A stretch of 34,040 nt of DNA, taken from assembly GCA_025937665.1 (NCBI GenBank), contig JAICQW010000002.1, forward strand, positions 1 through 34,040. The letters run 5' to 3'. The notes under the pieces are model-generated. The model was not told the DNA's origin. It ran no database searches and was given only the letters and a program-made list of their open reading frames with translations. Positions 17,085-25,796 of the stretch are shown in pieces. The first letter of the stretch is position 1. Every line of letters begins with the position of its first letter. The DNA is from Nitrososphaeraceae archaeon. Its GTDB lineage: Archaea; Thermoproteota; Nitrososphaeria; Nitrososphaerales; Nitrososphaeraceae. The translations under genes were made by a program, and so were the position numbers.

Positions 17085-17393
17085 CTAGATATTTAAGTGA
17101 ACTGATAGTCTAAATAAATTCGGAGCCAATGATATCGTTGGCCAGTTAGTATTACTCCCATTTGTCCAGAATGAGAAAACAAAGTCTCGGTATTCCTCAC
17201 CAGCCCTTTTTAACAGATCGGAGTATTCATTGGTCGTTCTTTCTCTTCCAGTCGCGATGCACATCATATGTATATCAAAAAGTTTGCGAAAGTGTGTTTT
17301 TCCGGTTCTGAAACCATTGTGTTCAGCGATGTAAACTGTTCCTTTATTAGGGTATCGCTGATAAATGTTTGAAAGTATTTTAACACATTCGTC
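17085..17393 (-). pseudogene. O-methyltransferase remnant (C-terminal part)
   Basis: An open minus-strand frame without a proper start, from a stop at 17394-17396 to 17085. It reads DECVKILSNIYQRYPNKGTV then YIAEHNGFRTGKTHFRKLFD then IHMMCIATGRERTTNEYSDL then LKRAGEEYRDFVFS. This is the C-terminal end of a plant-type/Methyltransf_2 O-methyltransferase: the ILxNIxxAxPxGGxVLIxE strand, the D-hMM....GxERT helix and the AGF...V strand. The catalytic N-terminal two thirds are absent, and the divergent gene at 17406 begins where they should be. Its last 25 residues no longer look like the family. It is a decayed gene cut at its 5' side. Confidence 0.75.
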
Positions 17394-17405
17394 CTATTGT
17401 AGATT

Positions 17406-18179
17406 ATGTCAGAAGCTAACAAGTCTTTTCATCCAGATGAAATTGATGTTTCAATATCTGAAATCTCAGACGGGATATATCGTATATCTGGTTTTGTTGA
17501 AACATACGGTATTACGTTTAATCAGTTTTTGATCCAGGATGAATGTCCAACCCTAATTCACACAGGGCCCATGGGCATGTACAACAAAATAGAGGAAAAA
17601 GTAAAGGAAGTTATTAACATTGAAAAATTAGCCTACGTTGCATTTTTACATTTTGAAAGCGATGAGTGGGGAGGTATGGAGTTTCTCAAATCACCAAAGG
17701 CAAAGCTTGTATGCAGCGATTTGAGTTCCAAGTTGAATCTCACAGGTTGGTATAACGTTCCCTGCGATCATATATCGTTTTGGGACAATGAACTTCTCAA
17801 AACTGGCAAACGTGTTCTTAGATTCATAATGACTCCACATGTTCACCATTGGGATAGCATGATGATCTTCGAAGAGACCACCAAATCATTATTTCCATCG
17901 GATCTTTTTATTCAACCAGGAAAAAATAGGGCAATAGTTTCTAGTGATCTCTCAGACGACATGATTCAGTTGTATAAGACGGTGGGAATTTTCGGCAGTG
18001 AGGAACCTGTAAGGCAAACTACCAGAAGACTTGTAAAACTTGAGCCAAAAATTATCTTCCCCATGCATGGGGGTTGCATAGATGCTTCAATGTTCCCTTC
18101 TTACACAGACGCTTTAATGAAAAATGAATTTGCATATTCAGGTAATATACTGGGTCAAAAGGTTCAAATCGTTACTTGA
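17406..18179 (+). CDS. Flavodiiron-type metallo-beta-lactamase-fold protein without flavodoxin domain
   Basis: A 257-residue soluble protein. Iron ligands match the flavodiiron pattern H-x-E-x-D, +62 His, +18 Asp: H82, E84 and D86 (HFESDEWGG), H148 (TPHVHHWD), D166 (FPSDLF) and H221 (PMHGG). The residue after D86 is Glu, whereas many flavodiiron proteins have His there. The C-terminal flavodoxin domain is missing. Flavodiiron proteins reduce O2 or NO with electrons passed through FMN; a stand-alone diiron domain would need another donor or act as an oxygen/NO sensor. A TATA-like element at about 17375-17385 gives a leaderless spacing. The gene is divergent from an O-methyltransferase remnant. 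Confidence 0.85.
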   Translation: MSEANKSFHPDEIDVSISEISDGIYRISGFVETYGITFNQFLIQDECPTLIHTGPMGMYNKIEEKVKEVINIEKLAYVAFLHFESDEWGGMEFLKSPKAKLVCSDLSSKLNLTGWYNVPCDHISFWDNELLKTGKRVLRFIMTPHVHHWDSMMIFEETTKSLFPSDLFIQPGKNRAIVSSDLSDDMIQLYKTVGIFGSEEPVRQTTRRLVKLEPKIIFPMHGGCIDASMFPSYTDALMKNEFAYSGNILGQKVQIVT

Positions 18180-18393
18180 GATTTAATTAATTTCAAGATT
18201 TACATCAATATCAATTTTTATTACATCAGTTAATTACAAAAATCTTTGCAATTTTCTCGATATTAACCACGGACATCTTCGATTCTAATAAGAAGAGTTA
18301 TTAGATTAAAATCAATAGTCTGTAACCTTCTGTCGGTAAAGACAAATTTTAGATAAATTCTTGGTTACACATGATAACAAATATACATGACAA

Positions 18394-18951
18394 ATGAAAC
18401 TGATTGATTCGATGAACGTTCAGAAATTCCTTTTAATATTTTTGGTATTCTCATTAGTTTCCATTATGAATGCAGTTTCATTTTTTAGTACAGGTTATGC
18501 ACAACAAGGACAAACAGAGACATCCATCGAATCGCCTCAATTCCTTGCAATTCAGAATGCACAATCTGGCACCATTTCAGAAATTAATTCCACTACTTTT
18601 TTACTCCAATTAAATGATTTGGCCGACAAGCTAATCCTATTTTCTGATAGACCTGATAGAGTAGTAGTCACTCAAAGCAATCAGGAATTTGTCGGAAACT
18701 GGACATCAGGAGAAGAAAGTTTCCGACTAGATCCTCCAAATGCTGTTTTAGTAGTAGATGATCAAAAAGAAGATACTATTGAGATAGAGCTTTACAATCC
18801 CAAATATGAGAGTGAGGAAAGGAAAATAAGTTACAACTTTACTTTTCTTGGTAATAAAACAACAGTTTCTGATCTTCCAAATGAGCTAGGAAAATCAGTC
18901 TTAATAATTGATTCCTTTCCTATGGCGGTAAATTCGCAGGTTACAGATTGA
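18394..18951 (+). CDS. Secreted protein of unknown function
   Basis: A 185-residue exported protein: signal helix about 9-33 with a likely cleavage after GYA. The mature part has the recurrent pattern GTISEINSTTFLLQLNDLAD, ILFSDRPDRVV, FVGNWTSGEESFRLDPPNAV and a C-terminal beta segment ending in IELYNPKYE. I recall similar secreted proteins annotated only as hypothetical in archaea and bacteria. No cysteine or catalytic motif stands out. It lies between two metabolic genes on the same strand but with over 200 bases on each side, so it is probably its own unit. Confidence 0.75.
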   Translation: MKLIDSMNVQKFLLIFLVFSLVSIMNAVSFFSTGYAQQGQTETSIESPQFLAIQNAQSGTISEINSTTFLLQLNDLADKLILFSDRPDRVVVTQSNQEFVGNWTSGEESFRLDPPNAVLVVDDQKEDTIEIELYNPKYESEERKISYNFTFLGNKTTVSDLPNELGKSVLIIDSFPMAVNSQVTD

Positions 18952-19326
18952 TAATACTGGATAATCATAATTCCTAGAATTAGTCATAGCATAGTTTACA
19001 ATATGGTGGCCTAGTCAGACATTTCTTATCGATAGTAACTTCCAGAATTGTAGGAATACTTGTTAGTTATATCATTTGTAAGAAACGAATTTATCAGAAT
19101 TTCGATTACAATAGTGCATAATTTAAATCGATTACTGCTTTGGTAATAGAATTCTGCGTAGTGTTAGTCGATTGTATTTATTTTTTCACATCAGCCAAGT
19201 TTTTTCATAGGAGCTAAGCTTGTTTCGAGCTTTCATAAACTTTAGTAGATTGTCTTGAACTCTGATATCAGGATAGGATTTGTACAATTAATTACTTATT
19301 TATACACCCACAATCTCTATATCGTC
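18952..19326. other. Intergenic region upstream of alcohol dehydrogenase
   Basis: AT-rich DNA without a supported gene. A frame reading into the dehydrogenase from TTG 19255 is open but lacks family similarity before the ATG at 19327, so it is treated as leader. A TATA-like ttatttata at about 19298-19306 supports the later start. Confidence 0.45.
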
Positions 19327-20337
19327 ATGAATGTTCAAGCATATGCAGCTCATGAACCCGGAGGAAAATTAGAAACTTTTGAGTACGAACTCGGCTCACT
19401 AAAACCCGATGAAGTAGAGATAGATGTCGAGTACTGTGGAATTTGTCATAGTGATTTGCATATGCTTAAAAACGATTGGGGTTTTACACGATATCCATTT
19501 GTACCAGGACATGAGATCATCGGAAAAGTAACTGATATTGGAAATGCTGTAACCCATCTGGAACTAGGACAATATGTAGGATTAGGTTGGCGAGCACGTT
19601 CTTGCCTAGTATGTGACCAGTGTTTGAGCGGTCATCATAATCGCTGTCTTAAGGGTCAGGATGTCATCGTTGGCAGACATGGTGGTTATGCAAATAAGGT
19701 ACGTTGTCAAGCACTATGGGCCTTTCCCTTGCCTAAGAACATTAATGTTAAAAGTGCTGGTCCATTGTTTTGTGGTGGAATTACAGTTTTCAATCCAATT
19801 ATTCAAAATAATATCAAGTCTACAGATCATGTGGCGGTTGTTGGAATAGGAGGATTAGGACATATGGCCATTAAATTTCTTAATTCTTGGGGATGCGAGG
19901 TTACTGCCATGTCTACCAATCCTGAAAAAGAGAGGGAAGCGCAGCAATTTGGAGCCGATCATTTCATAAACACTACCGGCGCAGATGCATTGAAACCATA
20001 TTCAAATCGTTTTGATATGGTAATGGTTACTGCAAACGTCGATCTGAATTGGGACTCTTACATTAAGACGCTACGTCCGGGAGGTAGGTTACATATTGTT
20101 GGAGCAGCCTCACAAGTGAATGCAGCGGTGTTTCCATTAATTTCTGGTGAGAAATCTATCGGCGGTTCTCCTATTGGAGGTCCCGCAGATATTCTAAAGA
20201 TGCTAGATTTTTGCAATCGCCATGGTATTGAGCCTGTCATTGAAGAGCTTCCGATTTCACGCGTTAATGAGGCAATCGCTCGTCTTGCAGCAGGCAAGGC
20301 ACGTTATCGAATTGTCTTGAGCAGTGATTTCAAGTAG
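19327..20337 (+). CDS. Zinc-dependent alcohol dehydrogenase, CAD/YahK-like
   Basis: A 336-residue medium-chain dehydrogenase when started at ATG 19327 (MNVQAYAAHEPG). Catalytic zinc ligands are C37 (CGICHSD), H62 with E63 (PGHEIIG) and C149 (LFCGG). The structural zinc site is complete: C93, C96, C99 and C107. The nucleotide motif is GIGGLG (173-178). It should interconvert alcohols and aldehydes with NAD(P)H. TTG 19255 is rejected as start because the added 24 residues are unlike the family. A second, diverged member lies at 30.2 kb. A gene fragment follows directly after the stop. Confidence 0.9.
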   Translation: MNVQAYAAHEPGGKLETFEYELGSLKPDEVEIDVEYCGICHSDLHMLKNDWGFTRYPFVPGHEIIGKVTDIGNAVTHLELGQYVGLGWRARSCLVCDQCLSGHHNRCLKGQDVIVGRHGGYANKVRCQALWAFPLPKNINVKSAGPLFCGGITVFNPIIQNNIKSTDHVAVVGIGGLGHMAIKFLNSWGCEVTAMSTNPEKEREAQQFGADHFINTTGADALKPYSNRFDMVMVTANVDLNWDSYIKTLRPGGRLHIVGAASQVNAAVFPLISGEKSIGGSPIGGPADILKMLDFCNRHGIEPVIEELPISRVNEAIARLAAGKARYRIVLSSDFK

Positions 20338-20343
20338 TCAACC

Positions 20344-20537
20344 TTGTATTCTGCTCAACCTTCTATAGGGCAGAAGCAGTTAGCACCCCACGTTTCATTG
20401 TAACCCGGAATGGAACCCTTGCCTCTGTCTTGACAAGATATATGCGCGTTGTGCAAGAGATGTCATTTATCAAGACAAATGATCAAGGGATATACGATGT
20501 TAAGGTTGAAGGATATAATATCAAAATAAGAGTTTAG
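20344..20537 (+). pseudogene. Orphan C-terminal gene fragment
   Basis: A frame open from within the dehydrogenase end to TAG 20535-20537, without an early start codon. Its later part looks like a true protein end: STPRFIVTRNGTLASVLTRY then MRVVQEMSFIKTND then GIYDVKVEGYNIKIRV. The first in-frame ATG (20442) would leave only 31 residues. I read it as the 3' remnant of an unidentified gene left behind by a rearrangement. The family is not recognised. The rest of the gap to 20671 holds the plastocyanin promoter. Confidence 0.4.
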
Positions 20538-20637
20538 GTCACGCCTATTCCTTGCTTCTCATGTTGTTTTTGACTGGCTTCATTTATACAACCACTTATT
20601 ATTTTCACGAAATTGTAAATTAAACATAAAGTTGGAA

Positions 20638-20650
20638 AATATATATATAT
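20638..20650 (+). promoter_or_regulatory. TATA box of the plastocyanin gene
   Basis: An uninterrupted alternating AT run centred about 27 bases before ATG 20672. The spacing fits a leaderless transcript. Confidence 0.6.
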
Positions 20651-20671
20651 ACAAGCCATAAACAAGACGTA

Positions 20672-21289
20672 ATGAAAATTTTAGCTATTCTATTAATATT
20701 AGTGGGAACAACTATTTTCGCTACATCTAATTACTTTATAGATAATGTCAGTGCGTCTGATACTTTGGTTTCTATTGGAGGGAATGGAAGTTCATGGGAT
20801 TCAATTTCTCCCAAGAATGCGGAAATTAAGGTTGGAGATAGTGTGACGTGGCACAACCCCATGATTGTTCCCGAACCTCACACTGTCGCTTTCTTAAAAG
20901 ATCCAAATTATTTTCCTCCTCCAGCAATTCCATTTAGCATCTCTAATATTTCTGAGTTAAAACCAGTACTGCCTGTTCCAAACATCGAGCCACTAATAGT
21001 TGCAAATGAAAGCGGAGCAAATGCAGTAGTAGTAGATAATGCAAGGCATTATACTCCGGTAGCAATAGACTCAACTGGTAGTAACGTAACTTACTTGGAA
21101 ATCAATCAGAATTATACTATGACAGGGACTGAAAAATTTATAAATTCTGGCTGGATCTGGCCAGATGGTCTAGCTCCTCCTGGTGTACCACCGATAAGCA
21201 GTTTCACTATTACATTTGAAAAACCTGGAACATATGATTATATCTGTGTTATACATCCTTGGATGACTGGGATCGTTACTGTTACTTAG
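20672..21289 (+). CDS. Plastocyanin-like blue copper protein, secreted
   Basis: A 205-residue exported cupredoxin. A signal helix (4-28) precedes a barrel with all four type-1 copper ligands: H70 (EPHTV), C192, H195 and M198 (YICVIHPWM). Between the first His and the last three ligands is an insertion of about 80 residues rich in Pro and Asn. Ammonia-oxidising archaea use many such proteins as extracytoplasmic electron carriers in place of cytochrome c. It would carry electrons at the outer face of the membrane. It is a single transcript with a strong TATA element. Confidence 0.9.
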   Translation: MKILAILLILVGTTIFATSNYFIDNVSASDTLVSIGGNGSSWDSISPKNAEIKVGDSVTWHNPMIVPEPHTVAFLKDPNYFPPPAIPFSISNISELKPVLPVPNIEPLIVANESGANAVVVDNARHYTPVAIDSTGSNVTYLEINQNYTMTGTEKFINSGWIWPDGLAPPGVPPISSFTITFEKPGTYDYICVIHPWMTGIVTVT

Positions 21290-21451
21290 TATGGATTAAT
21301 TCTCCTTTATTTTTGATTTAATTCTCTATCTCCACCAGAATCTTAGTATTCTATAGAGATTAACTACCTCTTAGACTTTCAGATCCAATTTAAAGTATTC
21401 TAATGTAAAATCAAATTAAACTCCATGATATCTAAGGCAATTTACCAATAG

Positions 21452-21467
21452 TATAAAATATATAAAA
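21452..21467 (+). promoter_or_regulatory. TATA box of the PPOX gene
   Basis: An AT-rich element centred about 29 bases before ATG 21489. It supports this ATG over the codon at 21474, which would lie only 14 bases from the element. Confidence 0.5.
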
Positions 21468-21488
21468 TTCCTGTTGGTAATAAAAATA

Positions 21489-21923
21489 ATGTCAACGATG
21501 ACTAAGGATGAGATCAGAAATTTTCTTTTGCAGGGCACTCTTACAGGTAAACTGGGAACTATTAACAAGGACGGTACACCTCATGTGGTTCCTATATGGT
21601 ATACAGTAGACGAAGAAGATAATATTGTTTTTAATACTGGTGGTGAATCAGTAAAGGCCAAAAACATTAGACGAGATAATCGAGTTCGTTTGTGTGTTGA
21701 CGACCAAACTCCTCTTTTTTCATATGTTCTCTTGGATGGGATAGCCCAGGTACAAAGAGCGCAAACAAGAGAGATTTACAAATGGGCCAAGATAATAGCA
21801 GCAAGATATATGGGTGATGACAAATCAGAAGCATACGGCAAGAGAAATAGTGGAGAAGGTGAGATATTAGTAAAGATTAAACCAGTCAGGATTGTCGGAC
21901 AAAAAGATACTGCAGGATGGTAA
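21489..21923 (+). CDS. PPOX-class F420/FMN-dependent flavoprotein
   Basis: A 144-residue split-barrel protein of the pyridoxamine 5'-phosphate oxidase-like superfamily. Signs are TGKLGTINKDGTPHVVPIWY (the usual LaTv..dG.Phv.Pvwf motif), IVFNTGGESVKAKNIRRDNR with cofactor phosphate-binding residues, and the barrel strand VLLDGIAQV. Archaeal members often use F420 or FMN to reduce small molecules, and ammonia-oxidising archaea make F420. The substrate is not identifiable. The upstream codon at 21474 adds five residues; ATG 21489 fits the promoter spacing. Confidence 0.88.
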   Translation: MSTMTKDEIRNFLLQGTLTGKLGTINKDGTPHVVPIWYTVDEEDNIVFNTGGESVKAKNIRRDNRVRLCVDDQTPLFSYVLLDGIAQVQRAQTREIYKWAKIIAARYMGDDKSEAYGKRNSGEGEILVKIKPVRIVGQKDTAGW

Positions 21924-22116
21924 CTAATTCAATTCGATTTTCATGAAGCGATAAACTTATCCAATAAACAATCTTTTTCGAAAAAGGACAATCCGGACGC
22001 GATACACCGGTTAAATTCTGTAGGCAAGGTAGATATCACAATTACGGGCAATGGAGTTTGTTATTCAACTTACTTTTGCCAACTTAGATATATTCTATTA
22101 GCGTAGTGTTAGCTAA

Positions 22117-22605
22117 ATGTTTGGAGGCGAAAAAAAGAAATCTGTGTGGAAAATGGAATATGAGGATGCAGTTTACAAGATATATGACTGGAACAGAAAT
22201 TTGGCAGCATACTTCTTTCCGAATTACCCTTTGGAAGAAACTTCAGAGAATGAAGATGAAATTATTGATAAACTAAACAAGTCGCATCAAAGTGTTAGAG
22301 GCGGAAGTATTCTCTTTCCTATGGTTAAACTGAACATACTTGATAAAGAAGAAGGGATAGACTTGGACTATGCTATTTTCGCACTGGAAGAAAGTCTCAA
22401 ACGAATTCAAACATGGAAGCAATGGTTATTGGAAAACAATAATAAATATGGAATAGTTGGAAACTCTGTATATACTTCGAGAGAAGACAGGGAAATGCTT
22501 TCTATTGCTCTTGGTATCCACTCAGACATAGTCCTCGGAGAGAAAGAAACTCTTGCAACTTTAACTCCATTACTAGATGGACTGCATGATAGTGGATTAT
22601 TGTAA
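22117..22605 (+). CDS. Conserved-looking soluble protein, unknown function
   Basis: A 162-residue charged, helical protein (EYEDAVYKIYDWNRNLAAYF, then KLNKSHQSVRGGSILFPMV, then ALEESLKRIQTWKQWLLENN). It has no signal peptide, cysteine cluster or recognised enzyme motif. A TATA-like agatatattc at 22086-22095 lies 26 bases before the ATG, so the start is well supported. It is convergent with the subtilase gene. The family is not recognised. Confidence 0.7.
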   Translation: MFGGEKKKSVWKMEYEDAVYKIYDWNRNLAAYFFPNYPLEETSENEDEIIDKLNKSHQSVRGGSILFPMVKLNILDKEEGIDLDYAIFALEESLKRIQTWKQWLLENNNKYGIVGNSVYTSREDREMLSIALGIHSDIVLGEKETLATLTPLLDGLHDSGLL

Positions 22606-22759
22606 AAAATGATAGTCGTATGATTGGTAACTAAATATTTTCTACTAACTCTCCCGATCACTCTTTAATGAAATAATGAGGGTTTCAATATTTAGAAATG
22701 CAATCATGACGTATGATAAAATATGAAACCTAGTAGATATACCATTGTTGTCTTATGAG

Positions 22760-24121
22760 TTAATTATCCGGAGTAGAATAACTACTTGCAGTATAAAGTA
22801 ACGGTTCTGCATTATCATCAGGATCTCCACTAAAGTAACCATGACCATTACCGTCGCATTGTGAGTTTTGGTTAGAACCAAGGCTTTTGAGCGCATTCAA
22901 GATTTCAGACGGAGATTCACCAGAATGTTCGGACTTGTATAGCGCTACAGCACCGCTAACATGAGCTGTTGCGGCACTTGTGCCGCTGAACGACATGTAA
23001 GAATCTCCATTCGTTGTTGTTTTGACAAGGACTCCTGGAGCAGCCAAATCAACCACAGGGCCATAGTTACTAAAACTTGCAAAAGTATCATCTTTACCCG
23101 CTGTGGTAGCTATAGATGAAATACCACCACATTTTCCATCAATGTCAACAATTGCAGACACTGCTATTACTTCTGGGTAGCTTGCAGGAAATACACTAGA
23201 GGCATCCATTCCTTCGTTTCCAGCAGCTGCTGCATAAGTTACTCCGGCTTCAACAGATCTAATGATTGCATTATGAAGGGCATCGTTTTTACCAACTGCT
23301 CCGAAGCTCAAATTCACAACATCTATCTCATCGGCATGCTCGGTAACATAATCGATTCCTTTAATTATATCGGAACTGGAACCCATGCCATTATTATCAA
23401 GCACCTTGATAGCCCATAACCTTGCCCCTGGGGCCACACCTACTACGCCTTGAGAGTTATCTTTGGCCGCTGCCACCCCAGCAACAGCTGTACCATGGCC
23501 ATCATCATCATTAGCGTTACTTGTTCCTGGAACAAAGGTAACTTGTTTGTATACATTAAGATCCGGATGATTCAGATCAATTCCCGTATCCAAAATGGCT
23601 ATGTCAGCATTTACAGAACCGCTGCCATCCCCAGACTTAGTGGAACTCAGATCACCGTCAATTCTATTAACACCAGATGGCAAACTCTGAGCGAATGCTT
23701 TTACCTTCACATCGGGTTGAACATAATCTACATTTGGATTTTGCATAATTGTCTGAAGCACTTCATCATTAGGGACTTTAACAGTAAACCCCGGGTAAAC
23801 ATGATCAAAGATATGTTCTACTGTTGCTCCTTCGCTCTTTGCTTTATCAGCCAAAGAATGTACAGATGATAAAAAGTCTTCCTTCATAATTACAATGTAA
23901 TCGTTCGGTATTTTTTCACCCTGTACTCCTCTTAATTTCTTTGCCAAGTTGTGCGCCTCGTCTATAATTTTGTCTTTTTTATCTTGAAATGTCACTATCT
24001 CAAAACGTTGCCCTTCTACATGAAATAGAGAAATTTGTGATATTGAAGTCAGTATGCAGTAAGATAATAGCATCGCCATCAAGATACTTGATATAGGACT
24101 TACATTTTTCCAAAAGCGCAT
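22760..24121 (-). CDS. Secreted subtilisin-like serine protease (S8)
   Basis: A 453-residue exported protease. Signal helix about 10-32; an I9-type propeptide (about 70-140, ending YVQPDVKVKAF); then the S8 domain with the catalytic triad D178 (ILDTGID), H209 (DDDGHGTAVAG) and S382 (SFSGTSAATAHVSGA), and the oxyanion residue N302 (AAAGNEG). Length and layout match pro-subtilases. The propeptide should be self-cleaved after export. Targets may be surface or foreign proteins. A TATA element at 24143-24153 lies 27 bases before the ATG. The gene stands alone. Confidence 0.95.
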   Translation of the reverse strand: MRFWKNVSPISSILMAMLLSYCILTSISQISLFHVEGQRFEIVTFQDKKDKIIDEAHNLAKKLRGVQGEKIPNDYIVIMKEDFLSSVHSLADKAKSEGATVEHIFDHVYPGFTVKVPNDEVLQTIMQNPNVDYVQPDVKVKAFAQSLPSGVNRIDGDLSSTKSGDGSGSVNADIAILDTGIDLNHPDLNVYKQVTFVPGTSNANDDDGHGTAVAGVAAAKDNSQGVVGVAPGARLWAIKVLDNNGMGSSSDIIKGIDYVTEHADEIDVVNLSFGAVGKNDALHNAIIRSVEAGVTYAAAAGNEGMDASSVFPASYPEVIAVSAIVDIDGKCGGISSIATTAGKDDTFASFSNYGPVVDLAAPGVLVKTTTNGDSYMSFSGTSAATAHVSGAVALYKSEHSGESPSEILNALKSLGSNQNSQCDGNGHGYFSGDPDDNAEPLLYTASSYSTPDN

Positions 24122-24794
24122 AGTCTCATGCTAGACTACAAACTATAATTAATCTGAATTTAGTTACATCATTACTTAAGTTTGTTCTAACTAAATACTA
24201 CCTTACATGGTTGGGAGTAGTAGAGATTCGGAGCTAAAACATGAACCTATCATATATGAGTATTGGTCCTAAAAGAGGTACTTTTATTGACTGATTTTTT
24301 TACGATTTTTTGGAGTTTTATATCATCCTGCGATATCGTTTTCATTCTTTACATTATTCCTAAATATAATGTGACATAGACTAAGGTTAAGGTTAGAATA
24401 TGAAGGAGATTCGTCAGATTCTATTAAAAACTCTAAGGAATGTAAATTACTATCTAGAGATAGGTAATAATTTGTCTAGATATTAAGAATATCTAAATAG
24501 ATATATATAATTTGTCTGACAATAATAGATTAGATTAAACAGCTGGGATCTTGGTCGTATTTGTTCATCCTGATAATGCCAGGTCCCAGTTGAATATTGT
24601 CTCTAACTTATGATTGATGCTTTGAATAGATTTTGTATCTCCGGAAAAATTAAAACAGAATATTCGATTTATGATCCAGTATGATATTTCAGAAGAACTC
24701 AAGCAGGCAGTGGCAGACTAAATCAGGAATGTATAGGTACTCATCAAGATGATTGGTTCCTTTTTGTTAATAAGCAAAATGTAAAACCAGAGAA
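24122..24794. other. Long AT-rich intergenic region with repeats
   Basis: 673 bases between divergent genes. An 11-base direct repeat ataatttgtct occurs at 24467-24477 and 24507-24517, and gatatt/aatatc form an inverted repeat around aag at 24479-24493. A looser inverted repeat, ctggga..ttgg against ccag..tcccag, spans about 24542-24593. A frame ending at 24823-24825 (WFLFVNKQNVKPEKC) overlaps the next gene in another frame and is not called. It looks like a regulatory region. Confidence 0.45.
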
Positions 24795-25043
24795 ATGCAC
24801 ACCAGTTCTAAAAATGTATTAAGATACCAGTCTAATCACGAGAACCTGATTGGGGAAATTTTTCGAAAATCGGGCACTCAATATTTGGTTTCTATTTATA
24901 GGGATCCTTCACCTGAAGCTTTAGTATACATTGAGACGACATTCGAGACTTTTTATTCAGGATTGCAGAACAATTCGATAACCACCAATAATGCTAGTTC
25001 TATATATATGATAAAGGACACAAATAGGTATGTTAGTGAATAG
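24795..25043 (+). CDS. Small protein, first of a three-gene cluster
   Basis: An 82-residue protein starting at ATG 24795. It has an alpha/beta look: VLRYQSNHENLIGEIFRKSG, then TQYLVSIYRDPSPEALVYIE, then an Asn-rich tail. No known family is recognised. Its end overlaps the start of the HhH-like gene by 14 bases, which suggests translational coupling and a shared operon with that gene and the Hsp20 gene. Its role may be linked to theirs. Confidence 0.6.
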   Translation: MHTSSKNVLRYQSNHENLIGEIFRKSGTQYLVSIYRDPSPEALVYIETTFETFYSGLQNNSITTNNASSIYMIKDTNRYVSE

Positions 25044-25257
25044 TGTTGTAACAAATGACCTTAATTCATTAGACATGCCTCAGGGATTGATAGAGTTGTT
25101 GATTGAAAACTCTCTGGATAGAGAACGTTTATTAAAAATGAGCATAGACGAATTAGCTTTTATTCTAAATATTGATATCGAAGCTGCAAAGATAATCATC
25201 AATTCAGTAGCAAATTATTCCAACTTCATGTTTCATGATATGAGAGAGCTTAGGTAA
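25030..25257 (+). CDS. Small helix-hairpin-helix-like protein
   Basis: A 75-residue protein. The segment GLIELLIENSLDRERLLKMS then IDELAFILNIDIEAAKIIINSV resembles the helical N-terminal/HhH domain of RadA and similar proteins (LixxGitsvekLaxmsxeELaeilgIdxxkAxkII). Such domains bind DNA non-specifically or mediate protein contacts. It overlaps the preceding gene by 14 bases and ends 23 bases before the Hsp20 gene, so it is probably the middle gene of an operon. The start is ATG 25030; GTG 25036 is possible. Confidence 0.6.
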   Translation: MLVNSVVTNDLNSLDMPQGLIELLIENSLDRERLLKMSIDELAFILNIDIEAAKIIINSVANYSNFMFHDMRELR

Positions 25258-25280
25258 CAGTAGAAAGAAGAATTGGGATC

Positions 25281-25691
25281 ATGGACACAAATGATGAAAT
25301 AGCTGCTGAGAAAATTATAAGGATTTTAAAGGCTAATGGGTACTTTATTAGCAAAAGTGATGTTCTTTGGATTCTAAATAGCATGACAGAGGAGTTAGAA
25401 CGTCAAGTGAACAAATCTAATAGTATTCTAGAAAGGAAGGTTATTTGTGAAGTTATAACAACTGCGAAAGAAATAAAGGTAATAACTGAACTTCCAGACG
25501 TTTCTGAGGAGGATATCAATATTAGTATATATGACAACGATTTATTTATCAATGCTGACGGTCAAAAAAGGAGTTATTACGAAGTGGTACATTTACCAAA
25601 TGGAGTATCTGACAAAGGATTAAAATCGACCTTTCTTAATGGCATTCTAGAGATAACTCTTCAGAAAACAAATAAAACAAGTCGAATTTAA
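25281..25691 (+). CDS. Hsp20/alpha-crystallin family small heat-shock protein
   Basis: A 136-residue protein. The N-terminal half (1-50) is helical (AAEKIIRILKANGYFISKSD) and unlike standard Hsp20 arms. The C-terminal half (about 51-132) is an alpha-crystallin-type domain: EIKVITELPDVSEEDINISI, DLFINADGQKRSYYEVVHLP and the terminal KSTFLNGILEITLQK. The last part corresponds to the family's ...A.y.nGvLei.lpK motif. It may be a holdase chaperone or, because of its odd N-terminus, a client-specific adaptor. It is the last gene of the three-gene cluster. Confidence 0.75.
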   Translation: MDTNDEIAAEKIIRILKANGYFISKSDVLWILNSMTEELERQVNKSNSILERKVICEVITTAKEIKVITELPDVSEEDINISIYDNDLFINADGQKRSYYEVVHLPNGVSDKGLKSTFLNGILEITLQKTNKTSRI

Positions 25692-25796
25692 ACCGGCGTC
25701 TCTGGAATAGTACCTTTCACTTTCAATACAAGCTAGCTATTCTTAGTATAAATATATGGTAACGTAACGGCAATGGTTTTTTATCGAATTAATTCT

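Noticed and set aside
18165-18175. gttcaaatc string like a tRNA T-loop
   Set aside because: It lies inside the coding end of the flavodiiron-type gene and has no tRNA arms around it.
19156-22112. Shared 12-base string gcgtagtgttag at 19156 and 22101
   Set aside because: In 34 kb, matching 12-base pairs are expected by chance, and the two copies do not have the same position relative to genes.
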